The position numbers and the translations under genes are program-made. This document shows, piece after piece, positions 34,870 through 43,889 of a DNA stretch of 64,000 nt. Below the pieces are notes generated by a model that saw only the letters and a list, made by a program, of their open reading frames with translations, searched no databases and was not told the DNA's origin. The DNA lies in assembly GCF_003991905.1 (NCBI RefSeq), contig NZ_RSCL01000003.1:482290-546289 (forward strand), read 5' to 3'. Origin of the DNA: Dulcicalothrix desertica PCC 7102 (GTDB lineage Bacteria > Cyanobacteriota > Cyanobacteriia > Cyanobacteriales > Nostocaceae). Position 1 is the stretch's first letter; every line of letters begins with the position of its first letter.

Positions 34870-35263
34870 GCAAACAAGTTTTGGAGTGTTCTAGGTAGGG
34901 CATAGCCCACATACTGCTTGATTTGTAGTTCAAAACACAATTAATATGGCGCCTAAATATTATGTAAAAATAATTACGTAAAGTATTTTGCATTACTTAC
35001 AACTACGGAATAAAAATATATACTCGTTGTAGTTACAAACCCGGTTTCTGGTTTAATCATTTGCATCAATAATAAGCGCCCAAACAGTGGTGAGTTTGAC
35101 TAATAAAAAAGTATAAAAAGTGGGTATCTGGGCGCCGCAAATAAACTTATACATTCCTTAATCATGATTAAAAAAATATTCACACTGCGCTCTCATAGAG
35201 GTAGCGGTAGGTTTCGCGTGTAATTTTTTGGATTTCAGGCGCCGGGAATTGAGCTATGATGTA
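34870..35263. other. Intergenic spacer with repeat fragment, no gene
   Basis: Contains an AGAAACC-family half copy (35037-35049) and three GGCGCC sites (about 34947, 35131, 35238). I see no coding frame or RNA gene. Confidence 0.45.
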
Positions 35264-35291
35264 GTGGCACAGGTGGAAACATCTGTGTCAC
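35264..35291 (+). promoter_or_regulatory. GAAA-tetraloop hairpin before cobW
   Basis: GTGGCACAGGTG (35264-35275) pairs along its whole length (ten Watson-Crick and two G-T pairs) with CATCTGTGTCAC (35280-35291) around the GNRA tetraloop GAAA. It ends 19 bases before the cobW ATG, so it may control translation or stabilise the mRNA. It is not a recognised riboswitch. Confidence 0.45.
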
Positions 35292-35310
35292 AAATATCAA
35301 ACGAGTATCA

Positions 35311-36354
35311 ATGGCTGCAAAAATACCTGTTACTGTTATTACTGGATTTCTAGGTAGTGGAAAAACTACTTTAATTCGTCACTTATTGCAAAATAACCAA
35401 GGACGTCGTATTGCTGTATTAGTAAACGAGTTTGGCGAGTTGGGTATCGATGGAGAATTACTCAAATCTTGTCAAGTTTGTCCTGAAGATGAAAATGAAA
35501 ACATTGGTAATATATATGAGTTAACGAACGGATGTTTATGTTGTACGGTTCAAGAAGAGTTTTTGCCGACAATGCAAGAATTGTTAAAACGGCGCTCTGA
35601 GATTGATTGCATTTTAATAGAAACTTCTGGTTTAGCGTTACCCAAACCATTAATAAAAGCCTTTCGTTGGCAAGAAATAAAAGCAGGCGCCACAGTTGAC
35701 GCGGTTATTACTGTGGTAGATTGTTCAGCAGTGGCTAATGGAACTTTTGCTTCTAACCCAGAATTAGTAGAAGCGCAACGTCAAGCTGATGATAGTTTAG
35801 AACATGAGACTCCGTTGCAAGAACTATTTGAAGACCAACTCGCTTGTGCTGACTTAGTGATTTTGAACAAAACTGATTTAATTAATGAGACAGAGAAAGC
35901 ACAAGTTAAGGAAAAAGTCAAGCAAGAATTATCAAGAAACGTTAAAATAGTTGACTCTATAAACGGCGCCCTTGACTCTTCTATATTATTAGGGTGGAAT
36001 GCCGCTGTTGAAGATAATTTAGATGGGCGCCCAAGTCATCACGATACAGAAGAAGACCATGACCACGACGAGGAAATTACTTCAACCCACATAATATTTA
36101 ACCAAAGCTTTGACCCTAAAGTATTGCAATCTCGATTAGAATCTTTGGTAGAACACTCAGATATATATCGCATCAAAGGTTTTGTATCGGTACCAAACAA
36201 AGCGATGCGTTTAGTCATGCAAGGAGTAGGAACAAGATTTGACCAATTTTATGACCGTCCTTGGTATGCTTCAGAAGAAAGACAAACCAAATTAGTTTTT
36301 ATCGGTCGTGATTTGGATGCATCTAAAATTAAGTCAGCGATAAGCGAGAATTAA
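35311..36354 (+). CDS. cobW: CobW/COG0523 family metallochaperone GTPase
   Basis: A 347-residue G3E GTPase. The P-loop is GFLGSGKTTLIRHLL (11-25). The family metal motif GCLCC lies near residues 73-77. NKTDL (about 188-192) gives guanine specificity. A His/Asp-rich linker HHDTEEDHDHDEE (about 242-255) precedes the CobW C-terminal domain (IYRIKGFVSVPNKAMRLV, RPW.SEERQTKLVFIG). The family delivers zinc or cobalt to enzymes. The CobW name is usual for this cyanobacterial type, but no cobalamin genes or riboswitch are nearby, so the metal is not settled. It forms an operon with the DUF2237 gene five bases downstream. A stable hairpin precedes it. Confidence 0.9.
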   Translation: MAAKIPVTVITGFLGSGKTTLIRHLLQNNQGRRIAVLVNEFGELGIDGELLKSCQVCPEDENENIGNIYELTNGCLCCTVQEEFLPTMQELLKRRSEIDCILIETSGLALPKPLIKAFRWQEIKAGATVDAVITVVDCSAVANGTFASNPELVEAQRQADDSLEHETPLQELFEDQLACADLVILNKTDLINETEKAQVKEKVKQELSRNVKIVDSINGALDSSILLGWNAAVEDNLDGRPSHHDTEEDHDHDEEITSTHIIFNQSFDPKVLQSRLESLVEHSDIYRIKGFVSVPNKAMRLVMQGVGTRFDQFYDRPWYASEERQTKLVFIGRDLDASKIKSAISEN

Positions 36355-36359
36355 AGATT

Positions 36360-36725
36360 ATGGATGCGAAAAACGTTTTAGGTGAGAAGCTACAAATCTG
36401 TTGCACTTCTCCAATGACAGGTTTTAGAAGAGATGGAATGTGTGACACCGATGGAACGGATATGGGTGTACACGTAGTTTGTGCGCGTGTGACAGAGGAG
36501 TTTTTGAGTTACACTAAATCGCGCGGTAATGATTTAACGACACCTGCACCGCACTATAATTTTCCTGGATTAAAACCAGGTGATTGTTGGTGTTTATGTG
36601 CCTCACGTTGGAAAGAAGCTCTTAATGCTGGGGTGGCGCCATCGGTTGTGTTAGCATCAACGCACGAGAAAGCTTTGGAGTATGTAGCGCTAGAAGTATT
36701 ACAAGAATACTCAGTAGAAAATTAA
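36360..36725 (+). CDS. DUF2237 family protein
   Basis: A 121-residue protein starting NVLGEKLQICCTSPMTGFRR and continuing GMCDTDGTDMGVHVVCARVT, then FPGLKPGDCWCLCASRWKEA. These conserved cysteines and the DWG-like GDCWCLCA.RW block define DUF2237. The many cysteines suggest metal or redox chemistry, but function is unknown. Position five bases after cobW implies cotranscription and perhaps that it is a client or partner of the metallochaperone. Length and start agree with the family. Confidence 0.88.
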   Translation: MDAKNVLGEKLQICCTSPMTGFRRDGMCDTDGTDMGVHVVCARVTEEFLSYTKSRGNDLTTPAPHYNFPGLKPGDCWCLCASRWKEALNAGVAPSVVLASTHEKALEYVALEVLQEYSVEN

Positions 36726-36726
36726 T

Positions 36727-36757
36727 CTTGTGGAGCGGGCATCCCTGCCCGCCCATC
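36727..36757. repeat. TTGTGGAGCGGGCATCCCTGCCCG repeat (single arm)
   Basis: A copy of the left arm of the 3229-3303 repeat. Its internal GGGC/GCCC can fold and may end the cobW operon. The following 36758-37123 holds no clear gene; a frame near 36853-37000 (EDEERKEWLIGDRWMILFEQ) looks partly coding but has no start and may be a remnant. Confidence 0.6.
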
Positions 36758-37123
36758 CCCACAAAATCACACAAATTCCATCTTTAGATAGAAGAAGAAG
36801 TCATAAAAGTATGGGCTAAACTTTATAATTACTGAGAATAAGACGTAAAAATAATTACTGAATACTGAAGATGAAGAGCGAAAAGAATGGTTAATTGGTG
36901 ATAGATGGATGATTTTGTTTGAACAAAGCAAAAAAATCGTAAATAAAAAAGTAAAAAAGATTTTTTGTAAGCAATTACCTGTAATATTTTACTGGTAATT
37001 CACCGTGTAAAAAATTCATGAAGCTATCTGGGGGCTGAGTTGTTTATATTTAGAGCAATCGGCGCCTGTAGATAGAAGAGTGCGTTTTTTGCAATATCAC
37101 TCAAATTAAAATATCAGAAAACC

Positions 37124-38755
37124 ATGAATGCAACTTGGCAACATATCAACCAAGTAATGGACTTTGGTTTTTGGATAAGCGCGCAGCAACAATTAGCACA
37201 AGCGTCGCCGAGTCTAGCAGTAAATGAAACAGCTAATTACTTACAGGGGATAGCCCAACAGGTCGTAGCGTTTCTACCGCGATTACTAGGCGCCGTTTTG
37301 ATACTACTGGTTGGTTGGCTAATAGCTGCTGTCGCTGCTGCCATTGTGAAAGGAGTTCTTAACCGCACAAAAATAGACAACCGTATTGCGGCAAGCGTTA
37401 CTGGTAGAGATGCACCTCAAGTTGAGGGATTTATCTCTAGTCTAGTTTTTTGGGGCGTTTTATTACTAACAATAGTAGCTGTTCTTGACACGTTAGAGCT
37501 ACGTGTAGCATCGCAACCTCTCAACAGTTTCCTCCAACAAATTGGTACTTTTCTACCCAAACTCGTTGGCGCCGGAATACTCTTGGCTATTGCTTGGGCA
37601 GTTGCAACTCTCGTCAAGCTAATAACTGTACGTGGGTTAGATGCAGCACGTATTGACGAACGTATAAATTCGCCAAGTGATGAAAGAACAGGTATAAACC
37701 AGTTATCGCTTTCAGAAACGATAGGTAATGCGCTTTACTGGTTTATATTTTTAATGTTTTTGGTTCCAGTCCTCGATACGTTGGGACTGCAACAAGCGTT
37801 AGTACCAGTACAGTCGCTAATTACTCAAATTATTTCGATTCTGCCAAACATTCTTGCCGCAACTTTAATTGCAGCAGTTGGTTGGTTTCTTGCCAATGTT
37901 GTGCGACGAATCGTTACAAATTTGTTAGCAACAACAGGTATAGACCACATGGGCAGTCGCTTCGGTTTGAGTAATGCATCTGGAGCGCAGACACTATCGA
38001 GTATTATCGGCACAATTGTTTATGTGTTGATTTTGATACCTGTAGCAATTTCTGCATTGACTGCGTTACAAATTCAGGCTATTTCAGTACCTGCCATTGC
38101 AATGCTGCAACAGGTGCTAGGGGCAGTACCATTAATTTTCACCGCTGCAACGATTTTGATTGTCGCTTACTTCGTAGGACGCTTTGTATCTGAATTAGTT
38201 ACAAGTATTCTTACTAGTATTGGATTTAACAACATCTTCAGCATTATTGGTTTACCGTCATTAAATCGCCCTGTTGTTACATCTGTAAGCACTACACCAA
38301 GGGTGCCTGCGAAAACACCATCGGAAATTGCGGGCATAATAGTGCTGGTGGGTATAATGTTATTCGCCACCGTTGCAGCAGTAAATGTCCTAAATATTCC
38401 AGCATTAACAGTATTAGTGACTGGAATTTTGGTAATTCTAGGAAGAATTTTAGCAGGGTTGATAATATTTGCGATTGGTTTGTTCTTTGCAAATTTAGCG
38501 TTTAGCATTATTGCAAGTACAGGTAATGCTCAAGCGCGAATTCTCGGACAAGTAGCGCGAATTTCTATTATTACCTTAGTATCGGCAATGGCTTTACAAC
38601 AAATAGGTGTAGCCCCCGATATCGTCAACCTCGCATTTGGATTACTCTTAGGAGCAATAGCTATAGCTATCTCGCTTGCCTTTGGTTTAGGTGGACGCGA
38701 CATCGCACGTTCTCAAGTACAAGAATGGCTCGACTCGTATAAGAGTAAAAGTTAA
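37124..38755 (+). CDS. Mechanosensitive-ion-channel-like membrane protein with TM-helix repeats
   Basis: A 543-residue polytopic membrane protein. After a short N-terminal region, a unit recurs about five times: a membrane helix (FLPRLLGAVLILLVGWLIAA) followed by a small amphipathic block (TKIDNRIAASVTGRD, ARIDERI, TGIDHMGSRFGLSN) and a second helix. This is the conserved TM helix repeat (PF05552-like) found in small-conductance mechanosensitive channel relatives. I do not see the beta-rich MscS domain itself, so gating as a true MscS channel is unproven. Plasma membrane. It is ended by a GTAGAGACG-type hairpin. Confidence 0.85.
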   Translation: MNATWQHINQVMDFGFWISAQQQLAQASPSLAVNETANYLQGIAQQVVAFLPRLLGAVLILLVGWLIAAVAAAIVKGVLNRTKIDNRIAASVTGRDAPQVEGFISSLVFWGVLLLTIVAVLDTLELRVASQPLNSFLQQIGTFLPKLVGAGILLAIAWAVATLVKLITVRGLDAARIDERINSPSDERTGINQLSLSETIGNALYWFIFLMFLVPVLDTLGLQQALVPVQSLITQIISILPNILAATLIAAVGWFLANVVRRIVTNLLATTGIDHMGSRFGLSNASGAQTLSSIIGTIVYVLILIPVAISALTALQIQAISVPAIAMLQQVLGAVPLIFTAATILIVAYFVGRFVSELVTSILTSIGFNNIFSIIGLPSLNRPVVTSVSTTPRVPAKTPSEIAGIIVLVGIMLFATVAAVNVLNIPALTVLVTGILVILGRILAGLIIFAIGLFFANLAFSIIASTGNAQARILGQVARISIITLVSAMALQQIGVAPDIVNLAFGLLLGAIAIAISLAFGLGGRDIARSQVQEWLDSYKSKS

Positions 38756-38786
38756 ATAATATTAAGTTAGAGTTCAGATATTACAT

Positions 38787-38814
38787 GTAGAGACGTGGTT
38801 AACCACGTCTTTAC
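38787..38814. terminator. GTAGAGACGTGG hairpin terminator
   Basis: GTAGAGACGTGGTT is followed directly by its complement AACCACGTCTTTAC, one G-T pair, and then a T-rich run. It lies between convergent gene ends. Confidence 0.65.
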
Positions 38815-38825
38815 TTTTAATTATA

Positions 38826-39245
38826 TTAATTTAAAATTTGCATAAATATTCCTAATAAATGGTCAATTGGACGAAGTGCTATTTCATAAATATCAATATA
38901 TAGTTTTTGTTGTTCTAATTTTAGAAACTTCCATAAAATTCCAGTCGTAATACATCCATAAATAGTATCTAACGTCTGATTATTTTTTTGATTAAATATT
39001 TGTGCGGCTATCATTTCGGAAGCGCATTGTCCCAAACCGCTATTAATATCTTGATTTTTTGCTTCTACTAGCACCATTACAGGCGCCTTGATATAATACT
39101 GTTCAGGACTAGTGCTAATTAAAAAATCTGGTGAGCCATTTAGACCTTTTGTAATATCAACGTTAAACTCTTTTCCAGAAAATAGGGATATACTATAATC
39201 CTTTTTGCGAAATCTAGATTTTAGCCTACGGCAAATGCTTCGCAT
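38826..39245 (-). pseudogene. N-terminally truncated restriction-nuclease-fold protein
   Basis: The frame of 139 codons contains a PD-(D/E)XK-like core: GLNGSPDFLIST (Asp), then VMVLVEAKNQDINSGLGQCA (Glu-x-Lys) and EMIAAQIFNQKNN. This pattern is familiar from cyanobacterial hypothetical nuclease-fold proteins of about 200 residues. Here the first 15-20 codons (MRSICRRLKSRF) are encoded by a dispersed repeat (GCGTAATGCGAAGCATTTGC), so the native N-terminus has been replaced or deleted. The catalytic residues remain, but folding of the truncated form is doubtful. Confidence 0.55.
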
Positions 39246-39280
39246 TACGCTGCGCGACTAATGACATACATATTTATACG

Positions 39281-39311
39281 CTATCCGTTACATCCGTTGT
39301 ATCCGTTGCCA
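39281..39311. repeat. ATCCGTTACATCCGTTG-type repeat
   Basis: ATCCGTTACATCCGTTGTATCCGTTGCC-type sequence, a member of the 973-1078 and 4900-4978 family, immediately after the GTPase stop. Confidence 0.65.
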
Positions 39312-40781
39312 TTACCTTTGTCGTTTGAGTTTAATTTTGGTTTGTAGTTCTTCTTTGATTCTACTTAAAATTGATTCTTCGTCTAAGTTTTCTAATATCT
39401 TACTAATTACAAATTTTGGTCCATCCGAACCCCATGTGGCGCCATTTGCGAGATAAGTTTTGGTAACATGTCCAATAGCATACGTAGAAAATCCAGCTAC
39501 ACCTGCCTGCGTAATTGCCACAGTAGCATAGGCACCTAATGATAAACCACCTGTAGCGGGTGCTGATATTCCAAGCAAGGTTTTTAATGAGCTTAAACCA
39601 AAATTAGCTAGTAGTTCACTTGCCGAAATGCCACCCATACTTAGAGCGATTTTTTGCAGCAACTTGACGGCGCCTGCTTCGCTCATTGGAATACCATATA
39701 ATTTAGACAAGCCAATAATTAATACTATATCTATAACGGCGCCGCTTAATATATCTACTACAGTAATAGGGTTAAGGGCAATTGCCACAGCTTTTGTCAT
39801 TGTCGCACGCCATATAAACGTATTTGCAGCAGCTTCGCGAATTGCTAGTTTGCGCTGCACTAACTGTTCGTTCACAACGTCAGCATATATCATCGAGTTT
39901 AGAGCAACCAGCGCTTTACCCTCACGGTGCAATATCTCTAAAATCTTTAACTTTAAATCTTCCACCCGTGCTGTTCCGGTTAGTAACTGTACCCTTCGTG
40001 TACCATCAGGATTTTGTATTAGTGCGCGTACTACTGGAGAAGCTGCTGACATGACTATTTCGTCGGGAGATACCAGTTCCCGTACCCTTTCATCACGAAT
40101 TTTTTCATAAATTGCCATACGGTCAGCTTCAGGATATTGGTCAATTTTATTAAAGACTAATAATATAGGTTTACCTGCATCACGCAACTGCGATAGTGCT
40201 TCATGTTCAACCTTCGTCATGTCACCCGATATTAAAAATAAAATTAAATCGGCTTGCTTTGCGATATTCTGGGCTAAAGCTGCACGTGTTTCTCCATCAA
40301 CTTCATCTAACCCAGGTGTGTCAATTAATTCCACCTGCGACTGACCACCACTTTTTAACCGCACTCGCAACGCTCTTTCGTTGGCGCCGAATGTTTCTTC
40401 TGTTATACTCCAGTTTACACTTTGAGCAGAACGAGTCACACCATGTAAAGGACCCGTCTCAAAAACGTTTTGACCAACCAACGCATTTAATAAAGACGAC
40501 TTGCCACGTCCAACCATCCCAAACGCTGCTATTTGCACCACCATACGGTCAAGCTTTGACAGCATATTCTCTAAATCATTAATTTCGCTCTCTAAACCCT
40601 GCTGTTCAGTTGGTGTTAAGTCCAGCTTTGTCACCATGTTACGTAGAGCAGTTTGTGCTTGACGGTAGTTTAACTCGGTTTGTATCTCATCAAAACTAAA
40701 TATAGCTTTATCCATCTCTTCTTCCCATACCTGGGAAGTATCATTTGTTTGGTTAGAGTCTGGAGGCGTAGTCGAAGTCAT
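39312..40781 (-). CDS. Dynamin-like/Era-type GTPase with DUF697 domain
   Basis: A 489-residue protein. The G domain (about 75-260) has G1 AAFGMVGRGKSSLLNALVG, G3 VELIDTPGLDEVDG and G4 LLVFNKIDQYP. An N-terminal helical region (1-70) precedes it. The C-terminal DUF697 region (about 325-460) contains Gly/Ala-rich membrane-associating helices (VVDILSGAVIDIVLIIGL, SLGAYATVAITQAGVAGFS). Cyanobacteria have several such YcjF/DUF697 GTPases, and roles in membrane remodelling or stress are proposed but unproven. It is a single gene followed by a repeat on its 3' side. Confidence 0.9.
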   Translation of the reverse strand: MTSTTPPDSNQTNDTSQVWEEEMDKAIFSFDEIQTELNYRQAQTALRNMVTKLDLTPTEQQGLESEINDLENMLSKLDRMVVQIAAFGMVGRGKSSLLNALVGQNVFETGPLHGVTRSAQSVNWSITEETFGANERALRVRLKSGGQSQVELIDTPGLDEVDGETRAALAQNIAKQADLILFLISGDMTKVEHEALSQLRDAGKPILLVFNKIDQYPEADRMAIYEKIRDERVRELVSPDEIVMSAASPVVRALIQNPDGTRRVQLLTGTARVEDLKLKILEILHREGKALVALNSMIYADVVNEQLVQRKLAIREAAANTFIWRATMTKAVAIALNPITVVDILSGAVIDIVLIIGLSKLYGIPMSEAGAVKLLQKIALSMGGISASELLANFGLSSLKTLLGISAPATGGLSLGAYATVAITQAGVAGFSTYAIGHVTKTYLANGATWGSDGPKFVISKILENLDEESILSRIKEELQTKIKLKRQR

Positions 40782-40949
40782 AACGATTTTATATTTTTAT
40801 ATAACTATTATCTATAATCCTAATAATTTTTAAGGACGCATAACTGTAATTTTTCCTTTGTGTGCTTTATGGTTTATTCTTCTTACAGCATATTCAAAAG
40901 TATATTTATTTACCACAAAAACACAGAGGTTACAGAGAAAAGAAGTTAA

Positions 40950-41126
40950 TTAATTAACTCTCTTTCTGTAATTCCCTTTGGTCTTGGGCATCATTGTAAA
41001 ATTGGTAAATAAAGTTACATGTATAAACCCAGGTGCAAGATATGAGCCTTTGACTGGCGCCGCGCTCCAGTAAAAACTGTCGAGCATAATAACAAAACCT
41101 AAACCCGTAACTGGGCGTTCGCTCAT
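40950..41126 (-). CDS. Doubtful small ORF (58 aa)
   Basis: The frame from an ATG at 41124-41126 reads MSERPVTGLGFVIMLDSFYW, then SAAPVKGSYLAPGFIHVTLF and a basic end MPKTKGNYRKRVN. The composition is natural, but I recognise no family, and the ribosome site is weak. A 16-base stretch inside it (41031-41046) also occurs, inverted, at the broken end of the PAS gene (63925-63940), so the region may be repeat-derived. It is listed because it borders the structured region at 41252-41451. Confidence 0.3.
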   Translation of the reverse strand: MSERPVTGLGFVIMLDSFYWSAAPVKGSYLAPGFIHVTLFTNFTMMPKTKGNYRKRVN

Positions 41127-41251
41127 TTTTAGAACCAAAGGGGAATTAAAGCCTTGATATAAAGGGAAAAAGGCTATTTCTAAGTAAATTAGGAATTGGC
41201 AGTAATATTTATGACTATCACAGAAGCCTCTCTTAAGCGGTTATTTAAGGC

Positions 41252-41451
41252 ATAGGGATAGCTTAAATCGTAAAATAGCTAAAAGCCCTATACTAAACGA
41301 AAATGCCTGAATCGATTGATTAGTCTGGATTATAAGCCCAGTAAGCCTTAATTAAGCCATGAGGTAAATGCAGGAGCGAACGGACAGCCGTAACTGGAAA
41401 AATGTAAATTTTTAGACTTAAATACCTGAAAACTCAGTAATTACTGGGCTT
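41252..41451 (+). ncRNA. Candidate structured RNA of unknown class
   Basis: This gene-free stretch folds repeatedly. ATAGGG (41252-41257) pairs with CCCTAT (41286-41291), enclosing TAGCT/AGCTA. An outer stem AAGCCCAGTAA (41334-41344) pairs with TTACTGGGCTT (41441-41451) and encloses AGGTA/TACCT (41362-41366, 41423-41427), the hairpin CGGacagCCG (41381-41390) and AAAAAT-GTAA-ATTTTT (41398-41413) with a GNRA tetraloop. It contains several nested, perfectly paired stems, but strand and transcription are unknown. It is not a tRNA, tmRNA or RNase P pattern that I recognise. A remnant of a mobile intron or transposon RNA is an alternative. Confidence 0.4.
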
Positions 41452-41676
41452 TCAACATTTTATCACTGTCAATAAGTAAACATCCGTTATAAAAATATAG
41501 TATAAAAAATAACCAATTAATCAAAAAAAATTTTGTAAAAAAGCGCTTTTTTTGCGACAAATACGTAAAGATTCAAAAATAAAAACAATAAAATATACTT
41601 TTTAGATTGTAAATTTTACTTTACTTATGGCTTTGTGCTATTTGCGTCACTTTACTACTTATACATTTTAAAAATA

Positions 41677-42636
41677 CTATTGGTAAGCGTTAGGGATTTT
41701 CATGCGTAAGCGTTTAATATCCTTGATTGGTGACGCACCAAACATCCGAGAATATTCGCGACTAAATTGTGAGGGACTCTCGTAACCTACTTGATAGGCA
41801 GCATTTACAGCATTGGAGTTTTCGGCAAGCATAAGGCGCCGCGCTGATAATAATCTTAATTGTTTTTGATATTGTAGCGGACTCATGGATGTTACTTGCT
41901 TAAAATGGTGATGGAAGGATGAAGGAGACATGTTAGCTTGGTTAGCTAAGTCCTCAACGCGCATCGGCTTTATAAAATTAGCCGTTAAGTATTGAATTGC
42001 AAAAGAGATGCGCTGCATATTGCTACCAGATGTCGCAATTTGGCGGACAGCTTCAGCTTGTTCTCCTATTAAAAGGCGATAGTACATTTCGCGGATAATC
42101 ATTGGTGCCAAAATAGGAATATGCTGTGGTGTATCCAAAAGTTGTGTCAACCTGATGGCGCAATCGATTAATGGTGCATCAATATTGCTGATAAATAAAC
42201 CTCTTACAGAGTTCTCTTTTTTACTTGTAATTGGGTTAGCTTGGTCAGTAATAATGTCGCAGAGTTGACGCGGGTCTAAACTCAGCTTAAATCCTAAATA
42301 TGGTTTGTCTGGGGTGGCCTCGACAATAAATCCGCTCAGGGGCAAATCAACCGAGACAACAAGATATTGAGCGGTGCCGTAACGATATATCTCATCACCC
42401 AGCAACGCTTGCTTTTTGCCTTGAAGAATGATAGCTAAAATCGGTTCATACACACCGTGAAGCACGGTGCCAGCTTGATACTCTTGCTGAAATTCAAGCT
42501 GTTTTATATCTGTCTTATGAAATCCGCTTCCTTTGCCTTCGGTGTGCCGAGCCACTAGTGCCGCCAACTTTTGACATTGCGAATCGATTACATTAAATGA
42601 ATCTACTGCGGTGTCGTTAGATATTTCAATCGCCAT
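41677..42636 (-). CDS. AraC-family transcriptional regulator
   Basis: A 319-residue protein. The N-terminal effector/AraC_N region (about 20-200) has VYEPILAIILQGKKQALLGD and YLVVSVDLPLSGFIVEATPD. The C-terminal double helix-turn-helix (about 215-312) has MRVEDLANQANMSPSSFHHHF, SPLQYQKQLRLLSARRLML, AAYQVGYESPSQFSREYSRM and FGASPIKDIKRLR. This arrangement is typical of AraC regulators acting on oxidoreductase or aldehyde genes. It is divergent from the SDR gene at 43155 (with a pseudogene between), which is the usual target arrangement, so it probably controls that region. Confidence 0.92.
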   Translation of the reverse strand: MAIEISNDTAVDSFNVIDSQCQKLAALVARHTEGKGSGFHKTDIKQLEFQQEYQAGTVLHGVYEPILAIILQGKKQALLGDEIYRYGTAQYLVVSVDLPLSGFIVEATPDKPYLGFKLSLDPRQLCDIITDQANPITSKKENSVRGLFISNIDAPLIDCAIRLTQLLDTPQHIPILAPMIIREMYYRLLIGEQAEAVRQIATSGSNMQRISFAIQYLTANFIKPMRVEDLANQANMSPSSFHHHFKQVTSMSPLQYQKQLRLLSARRLMLAENSNAVNAAYQVGYESPSQFSREYSRMFGASPIKDIKRLRMKIPNAYQ

Positions 42637-42809
42637 ATAGTTTTGGGGCTAATTGAATTATTTTCTTATGCTTATTGTAAACCATCTTTGTCGATCTAAA
42701 AAATATGAATTTGGAGGATTAGGCAATAATTTGCGAGGTCTGTGCATTTAAAACTTTGCTTTCTACTCATACTATGAAAGCATCCGAATCAAATATTACA
42801 TAGTGAGCG

Positions 42810-43142
42810 ATGCAATTTCAAGGTGAATTAAAACAGAAAGATACAGTTGAAATGATTTTTGACCTGCATCTGGCACTGATTGTCAAAGATATTCAAGCTT
42901 GGGTAAATTTATTTACTGAAGATGCAGTCATTTGAATATGTCCGGGTGAAATTGAATCAATACAGCGGCGCCTTGCAGCAAGTGGAGCAACGCTTGATGT
43001 ACAACGGGAATTGGGGAATTTGTTTCGCGCTCTTGGCGACCCTGAAGAAATTTATGCAACAGCACGAACGGATAAAGCAGCTACACCAACAACATTTGAG
43101 CAGTTTGCAAAAAACAAATTATTACCGATTACCACAATCTGA
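42810..43142 (+). pseudogene. Chimeric remnant: NTF2-like start fused to NmrA/SDR-like tail, in-frame TGA
   Basis: The frame from ATG 42810 reads MQFQGELKQKDTVEMIFDLH, continues VKDIQAWVNLFTEDAVI and stops at TGA 42933-42935. The same frame then resumes with a tail GATLDVQRELGNLFRALGDP, EEIYATARTDKAATP and FEQFAKNKLLPITTI, ending at 43140-43142. The first part resembles a SnoaL/NTF2-like protein and the second the C-terminus of NmrA-type NAD(P)-binding proteins. It looks like two genes joined by deletion. It lies just upstream of the intact SDR gene. Confidence 0.5.
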
Positions 43143-43154
43143 GGAAATTTACCA

Positions 43155-43889
43155 ATGTCAAATTTAAATGAAAAAGTCATTATTATTACCGGAGCTAGTA
43201 GTGGAATCGGTGAAGCTACCGCTAGATTGTTAGCGAAAAATGGAGCAAAAGTTATTCTTGGCGCCCGACGTACCGACCGCTTAGAAGCAATAGCTAAGGA
43301 GATTAACGTCTCTGGTGGAATAGCCGAATATCAAGCGCTTGATGTAACACAACGAAGTCAACTTGAAGCAATAGTGCAATTTGCTCAAACGAAATTTGGT
43401 CGCGTTGATGTTCTTATTAACAATGCTGGCGTTATGCCGCTATCTGCACTCGAACAACTTAAAGTTGAAGAATGGGAGCGCATGATTGATGTTAATATCA
43501 AAGGTGTTTTGTATGGTATTGCCGCAGCACTTCCCGTTATGAAGGCGCAAAAAACAGGTCAGATTATAAATATCTCCTCAATTGGTGGACATACGGTGTC
43601 TCCAACTGCTGCTGTTTATTGTGCAACTAAATTCGCGGTTGGAGCAATTTCGGAAGGATTAAGGCAAGAAGTTGGTGGTGATATTCGGGTGACGGTGATT
43701 TCTCCTGGAGTTACAGAGTCTGAGTTAGCTGATAGCATTAGTGATGAAGGCGCAAGATTAAGGATGCAGGAATATCGTAGAGTATACATTCCTGCTTCCG
43801 CAATAGCACGAACAATTTTGTTTGCAATTGAGCAACCATTAGATGTGGATATTAACGAAATTATTGTCAGACCAACTGCAAGCTTTTAG
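43155..43889 (+). CDS. Short-chain dehydrogenase/reductase (SDR)
   Basis: A 244-residue classical SDR. The NAD(P)-binding motif is [16 protein letters not shown] (11-26), with GARRTDRLE, whose arginines favour [13 protein letters not shown] is the NAG motif, INISSIGGH gives the catalytic serine, and YCATKFAVG the Tyr-x3-Lys. The C-terminus is normal in length, but the stop codon lies in the terminal repeat of a MITE half copy (43887-43952). The substrate is unknown; relatives are annotated as oxidoreductases of the YdfG/clavaldehyde-dehydrogenase type. It is divergent from the AraC regulator. The ATG follows GAGGAAATTTACC. Confidence 0.93.
   Translation: MSNLNEKVIIITGASSGIGEATARLLAKNGAKVILGARRTDRLEAIAKEINVSGGIAEYQALDVTQRSQLEAIVQFAQTKFGRVDVLINNAGVMPLSALEQLKVEEWERMIDVNIKGVLYGIAAALPVMKAQKTGQIINISSIGGHTVSPTAAVYCATKFAVGAISEGLRQEVGGDIRVTVISPGVTESELADSISDEGARLRMQEYRRVYIPASAIARTILFAIEQPLDVDINEIIVRPTASF

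Noticed and set aside
35264..35291. Cobalamin riboswitch before cobW
   Set aside because: No B12-box or other riboswitch core; only a simple hairpin is present.
41104..41397. CCGTAACTGG and GAGCGAACG copies in the 41-kb region as transposon ends
   Set aside because: Too short (9-10 bases) and not at symmetric positions; no transposase nearby.
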